From assembly GCA_026416955.1 (NCBI GenBank), contig JAOAEE010000065.1:112313-176312 (forward strand): a stretch of DNA of 64,000 nt. Reading direction: 5' to 3'. This document shows, in pieces, positions 61,617-64,000 of the stretch. A model generated the notes under the pieces. The model saw nothing but the letters and a program-made list of their open reading frames with translations. It did no database searches and had not been told where the DNA came from. This DNA comes from Ignavibacteria bacterium (GTDB lineage Bacteria; Bacteroidota; Ignavibacteria; Kapaibacteriales; UBA2268). The position numbers and the translations under genes were made by a program. Position 1 is the first letter of the stretch; each line of letters opens with the position of its first letter.

Positions 61617-61913
61617 ATGGAACAGAAGCTTACATTTTCTGATGAAGATTTGAAAAGTCTATCTTCGATTTTTAAGATACTTGGAGAAGTTTCGCGCTTA
61701 AAGATTTTGCGTTGTTTGATGGAAGGGGAAAAATGTGTTACCGAGATTATCAATGCTACTGGTTTGATGCAAGCAAATGTTTCGAAACAAATAAAAATTA
61801 TGCAAGAGGCTGGTATTTTGGAGTGCAGACCGCAAGGATTACAAAGATATTACAAAATTACCAATCCTTGGATTATTGAAATATGTAGAATTGTTTGTAA
61901 AAGCAAAAATTGA
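61617..61913 (+). CDS. ArsR-family winged-helix transcriptional regulator
   Basis: A 98-residue protein with the ArsR/SmtB fold: IFKILGEVSRLKILRCLMEGEKCVTEIINATGLMQANVSKQIKIMQEAGILECRPQGLQRYYKI at about 18-81, including the recognition helix (QANVSKQIKIM) and the wing turn (RPQGLQRYY). Cysteines are at 33, 40, 70, 90 and 94. The exact ArsR metal motif (CVC) is not present, so a metal ligand is not clear; other signals are possible. The stop overlaps the start of the acyltransferase gene (TTGA), so regulator and enzyme are translated together. Confidence 0.82.
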   Translation: MEQKLTFSDEDLKSLSSIFKILGEVSRLKILRCLMEGEKCVTEIINATGLMQANVSKQIKIMQEAGILECRPQGLQRYYKITNPWIIEICRIVCKSKN

Positions 61914-62650
61914 AAAGATTATTCGATTTTTTTTCTTTCCCTTTCCGCCTAATATTTGTAGTTTTAGTTACTATTATTGATTCAATTTTAGGACTTTTAG
62001 GGCTCCTTTTTTTAAGGAATTATTATTTCAAGTTGATGCATTATCGTTCTTGGGCAAAACGATTACTCTTTTTTTCAGGTGTAAAAGTTGAAGTTACTGG
62101 ATTGGAAAATATAGACCTTTCACAATCATATGTATTTGTCGCAAATCATTCAAGTTATTTTGATATTCCAGTAATTTTCGTTGCTATTCCTATAAATCTA
62201 AGGATAATGTATAAAAAAGAATTGGAAAGAATCCCAATTTTCGGTTGGTATTTAAAGTACTCCGATTTTATTGCAATTGAAAGAGAAGTTGTTGGTTCTG
62301 CAAGAAGCAGTTTGAACCAAGCCTTGGAATTGATTCAAAAGGACGTTTCGGTTTTAATCTTTCCCGAAGGCACTCGTTCATTGGACGGAAAATTGAAAGA
62401 GTTTAAAAAGGGTGCAATGTTTTTAGCAGTTCGAAGCGGGAAACCAATTGTTCCAGTTGCCATTGTTGGTACATACGATTTACTCCCTCGTGGGAAATGG
62501 TATTTTAAGTCTGGAAAAGTTCGTATTGTAATAGGAACTCCTTTCGAGATTTCTCCCCAAAGTGGTAAAAATGATTTAAAAGAAATTACCTCACGTTTGG
62601 CTGGAACAATCTCCTTTCTCATAGAGGATAATAAATTTAAGGGTATTTAA
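61910..62650 (+). CDS. 1-acyl-sn-glycerol-3-phosphate acyltransferase-like (PlsC family)
   Basis: A 246-residue membrane-bound acyltransferase. The N-terminal 40 residues hold one or two hydrophobic segments. The catalytic motif is NHSSYFD at 79-85 (H80, D85), and the phosphate-binding FPEGTRS motif follows near 147, with an IPIFGWYLKYSDFIAIER block (motif II) between them and PIVPVAIVGT near 180 (motif IV). It makes phosphatidic acid for membrane lipids or a similar product. The start is a TTG overlapping the stop of the ArsR-type gene. The name plsC is not certain because several paralogues exist in such genomes. Confidence 0.87.
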   Translation: MKRLFDFFSFPFRLIFVVLVTIIDSILGLLGLLFLRNYYFKLMHYRSWAKRLLFFSGVKVEVTGLENIDLSQSYVFVANHSSYFDIPVIFVAIPINLRIMYKKELERIPIFGWYLKYSDFIAIEREVVGSARSSLNQALELIQKDVSVLIFPEGTRSLDGKLKEFKKGAMFLAVRSGKPIVPVAIVGTYDLLPRGKWYFKSGKVRIVIGTPFEISPQSGKNDLKEITSRLAGTISFLIEDNKFKGI

Positions 62651-62700
62651 AATAAAATTTCTTTTTATTATTCAATCTTATTGTAAAAAAGTAATAAATT

Positions 62701-64000
62701 ATGAAAAATTTTTTTCCTCTTTCAGTTTTTCTTTCATTTATTTGTTTATTACTTAATAATTTATTTGCTGGATGGGAAAGGTGTAATGATTTCGAATGTT
62801 TAAGACTATCGGATACAGTAATTAGGCAAATTGAATTCACCGAAGATGAGAAGTTCATTTATGCTTTAGATTACAAGTATAATTTATTTAAAGTTGAAGC
62901 AGAAACTGGCGAGGTTTTGTGGAGCAAGAATTTAAAAGATATTTACTACAATACAAATGAAACTTTAGTAGATATAAAAATAGGAAAGAAATCAAATTAC
63001 TTTGGTGTTTTAACCTTTAGCAACAAAAAAAATAATGATACTCTCAAGTTAAGAGTATTCAATTTGAACACTTTTTCTCTTGTATCGATTTACCAACTCC
63101 CAAACTCAGGAATAAAGAAACTATCTGAATATTCTTTCTTAAGTAGTTATGTTGCTAATTTTTATATATATGGAAAATACCATATTTTATTTGAAAATTA
63201 CGAAATATATACCAAAGGTTCGAAATACGATGCTTATGATGTTTCGGGAAATATCCACATCCTTTTTATTGATTCAAATGAAACGATTAGTAATATTGCT
63301 TCAGAGAACATAGCTGTTTATTTTGCGAGTTACTTTTCTACTGGTGATTTTCTTATTTTGGGGCAAAATTCGGGTGATGCATCTTATGGCGGTCCTTATC
63401 CAAAATACGAAAAATACTGTAAGTCTTTTGCTTACTTATTTTTAAGTGAAATTCAAAAACTAACTAACATAACTAGTTATATTTCAAGAGTAACGAGAAA
63501 TAGTTGTTTCACAGCCAAAGTGTTTTTACTTGATCCCATTGAGAAAAAATATTTAATTAAATATGGAGATACATTAAAACTTGTAAAGAATGACTCATTC
63601 AGTGTAGAATTGGGTTTTAGGAAATTTCGAGATGAGATATCTGATGTTGTGTATTTGAAAGAAAATAATTTGCTACTCATAAATCTTGGTAAAAAAATAT
63701 TGGCAATTAATAGTACTAATTTAAAGGAAATTGCTACTATTGACCAAGCCAAAGTCTTAATAGGTGGAATGTTAATTACAGAAAATAAAAAATTGTTTTA
63801 TTACTCAAACGACAGTATGCTTTATCGTTTAACTATTTTTGAATTTCCCAGTTTGGTTAAAGCCCAATTCCGAGTTGAGTACGATAACTATTTTGTTAAC
63901 CAACCCATTCAATTTTATAATGAATCAACTGGATACCCTATTTATTGTTTTTGGGATTTTGGGGATGGTAATTTTTCGACAGAGTATAATCCAATACATA
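62701..64000 (+). CDS. Secreted beta-propeller-like protein with PKD domain (3' end cut off by window edge)
   Basis: An open frame runs from the ATG at 62701 to the window edge (433 residues) without a stop. It begins with a signal peptide (MKNFFPLSVFLSFICLLLNNLFA, cleaved near residue 23). The next 350 residues look like an irregular beta-propeller (QIEFTEDEKFIYALDYKYNLFKVEAETGEVLWS). They end in IYCFWDFGDGNFST, the core of a PKD domain, followed by the window end. Proteins of this make-up usually carry more PKD/Ig domains and a T9SS sorting tail further on, but those are outside the window. The function is unknown; a cell-surface role is likely. Confidence 0.7.
   Translation, partial: MKNFFPLSVFLSFICLLLNNLFAGWERCNDFECLRLSDTVIRQIEFTEDEKFIYALDYKYNLFKVEAETGEVLWSKNLKDIYYNTNETLVDIKIGKKSNYFGVLTFSNKKNNDTLKLRVFNLNTFSLVSIYQLPNSGIKKLSEYSFLSSYVANFYIYGKYHILFENYEIYTKGSKYDAYDVSGNIHILFIDSNETISNIASENIAVYFASYFSTGDFLILGQNSGDASYGGPYPKYEKYCKSFAYLFLSEIQKLTNITSYISRVTRNSCFTAKVFLLDPIEKKYLIKYGDTLKLVKNDSFSVELGFRKFRDEISDVVYLKENNLLLINLGKKILAINSTNLKEIATIDQAKVLIGGMLITENKKLFYYSNDSMLYRLTIFEFPSLVKAQFRVEYDNYFVNQPIQFYNESTGYPIYCFWDFGDGNFSTEYNPIH

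Noticed and set aside
1..64000. CRISPR arrays, tRNA or rRNA genes, insertion sequences, prophage
   Set aside because: No regularly spaced repeats, no cloverleaf-like stretch in the gaps I read, and no transposase, integrase or phage structural gene in any recognisable frame.

Overview
This 64 kb window is AT-rich, gene-dense chromosome with no tRNA, rRNA, CRISPR array, insertion sequence or phage gene that I can see. It carries about 53 protein genes. The proteins suggest a Gram-negative member of the Bacteroidota/Chlorobiota/Ignavibacteria side of the tree: secreted proteins ending in type IX-secretion-like sorting domains, an OmpA/PD40 protein resembling PorE, a DUF1343 (NamZ-type) cell-wall enzyme, large PAS histidine kinases, few obvious Shine-Dalgarno sites and several TTG starts. 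A Kapabacteria- or Ignavibacteria-like organism is my best inference, not a demonstrated placement.

Layout. 1-7.8 kb: a cut RodZ-like gene, a DUF2279 protein, a family 2 glycosyltransferase, a 1438-residue double activase/dehydratase-like protein and purM. 7.7-12.8 kb: an M50-like membrane protein and recN on the minus strand, a short CheR-like methyltransferase with a metallo-beta-lactamase-fold protein, then scpA-scpB. 13-20 kb: a secreted Fn3-like protein, a secreted HExxH protease, pdxJ, asnB, a rhomboid protease and a glutamine synthetase. 20-24 kb: a compact four-gene signalling module (MmcQ/YjbR protein, kinase-fold protein, Rossmann-PAS histidine kinase, and a response regulator fused to a GcvH-like domain), followed directly by amrS. 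25-29.6 kb: a TPR protein, DUF1343 and heparinase II/III-like genes, closed by a clear hairpin terminator. 29.6-33.5 kb: glutamate dehydrogenase and a branched-chain aminotransferase diverging from a 313-base regulatory gap, then a Bax-inhibitor-1-type membrane protein and a TPR protein.

33.5-36.4 kb: a CgeB-like glycosyltransferase, a methyltransferase, an unrecognised gene and an orphan ccmB. 36.4-42.6 kb: speA, an HD-domain protein, lysC, lysA and, facing them, an NrnA-like DHH phosphoesterase. 42.6-51.6 kb: a secreted beta-helix protein, a TrmH-type RNA methyltransferase and two very large hybrid-sensor-like histidine kinases. 51.6-56.4 kb (minus strand): lon, dapD, a small membrane protein and an AmrB/Memo protein in one tight run. 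56.4-64 kb: a BtuF-like protein without signal peptide, a photolyase, folP, an OmpA/PD40 envelope protein, an ArsR-type regulator coupled to a PlsC-type acyltransferase, and a cut secreted PKD protein.

How the genes fit together: nitrogen and amino-acid metabolism is well represented (glutamine synthetase, asnB, glutamate dehydrogenase, ilvE, lysC, lysA, dapD, speA), as are envelope, secretion and signalling functions. The most unusual element is the module at 20.0-24.0 kb, whose response regulator ends in a GcvH-like domain that has lost the lipoylated lysine. I regard it as the best candidate for a poorly described system here.
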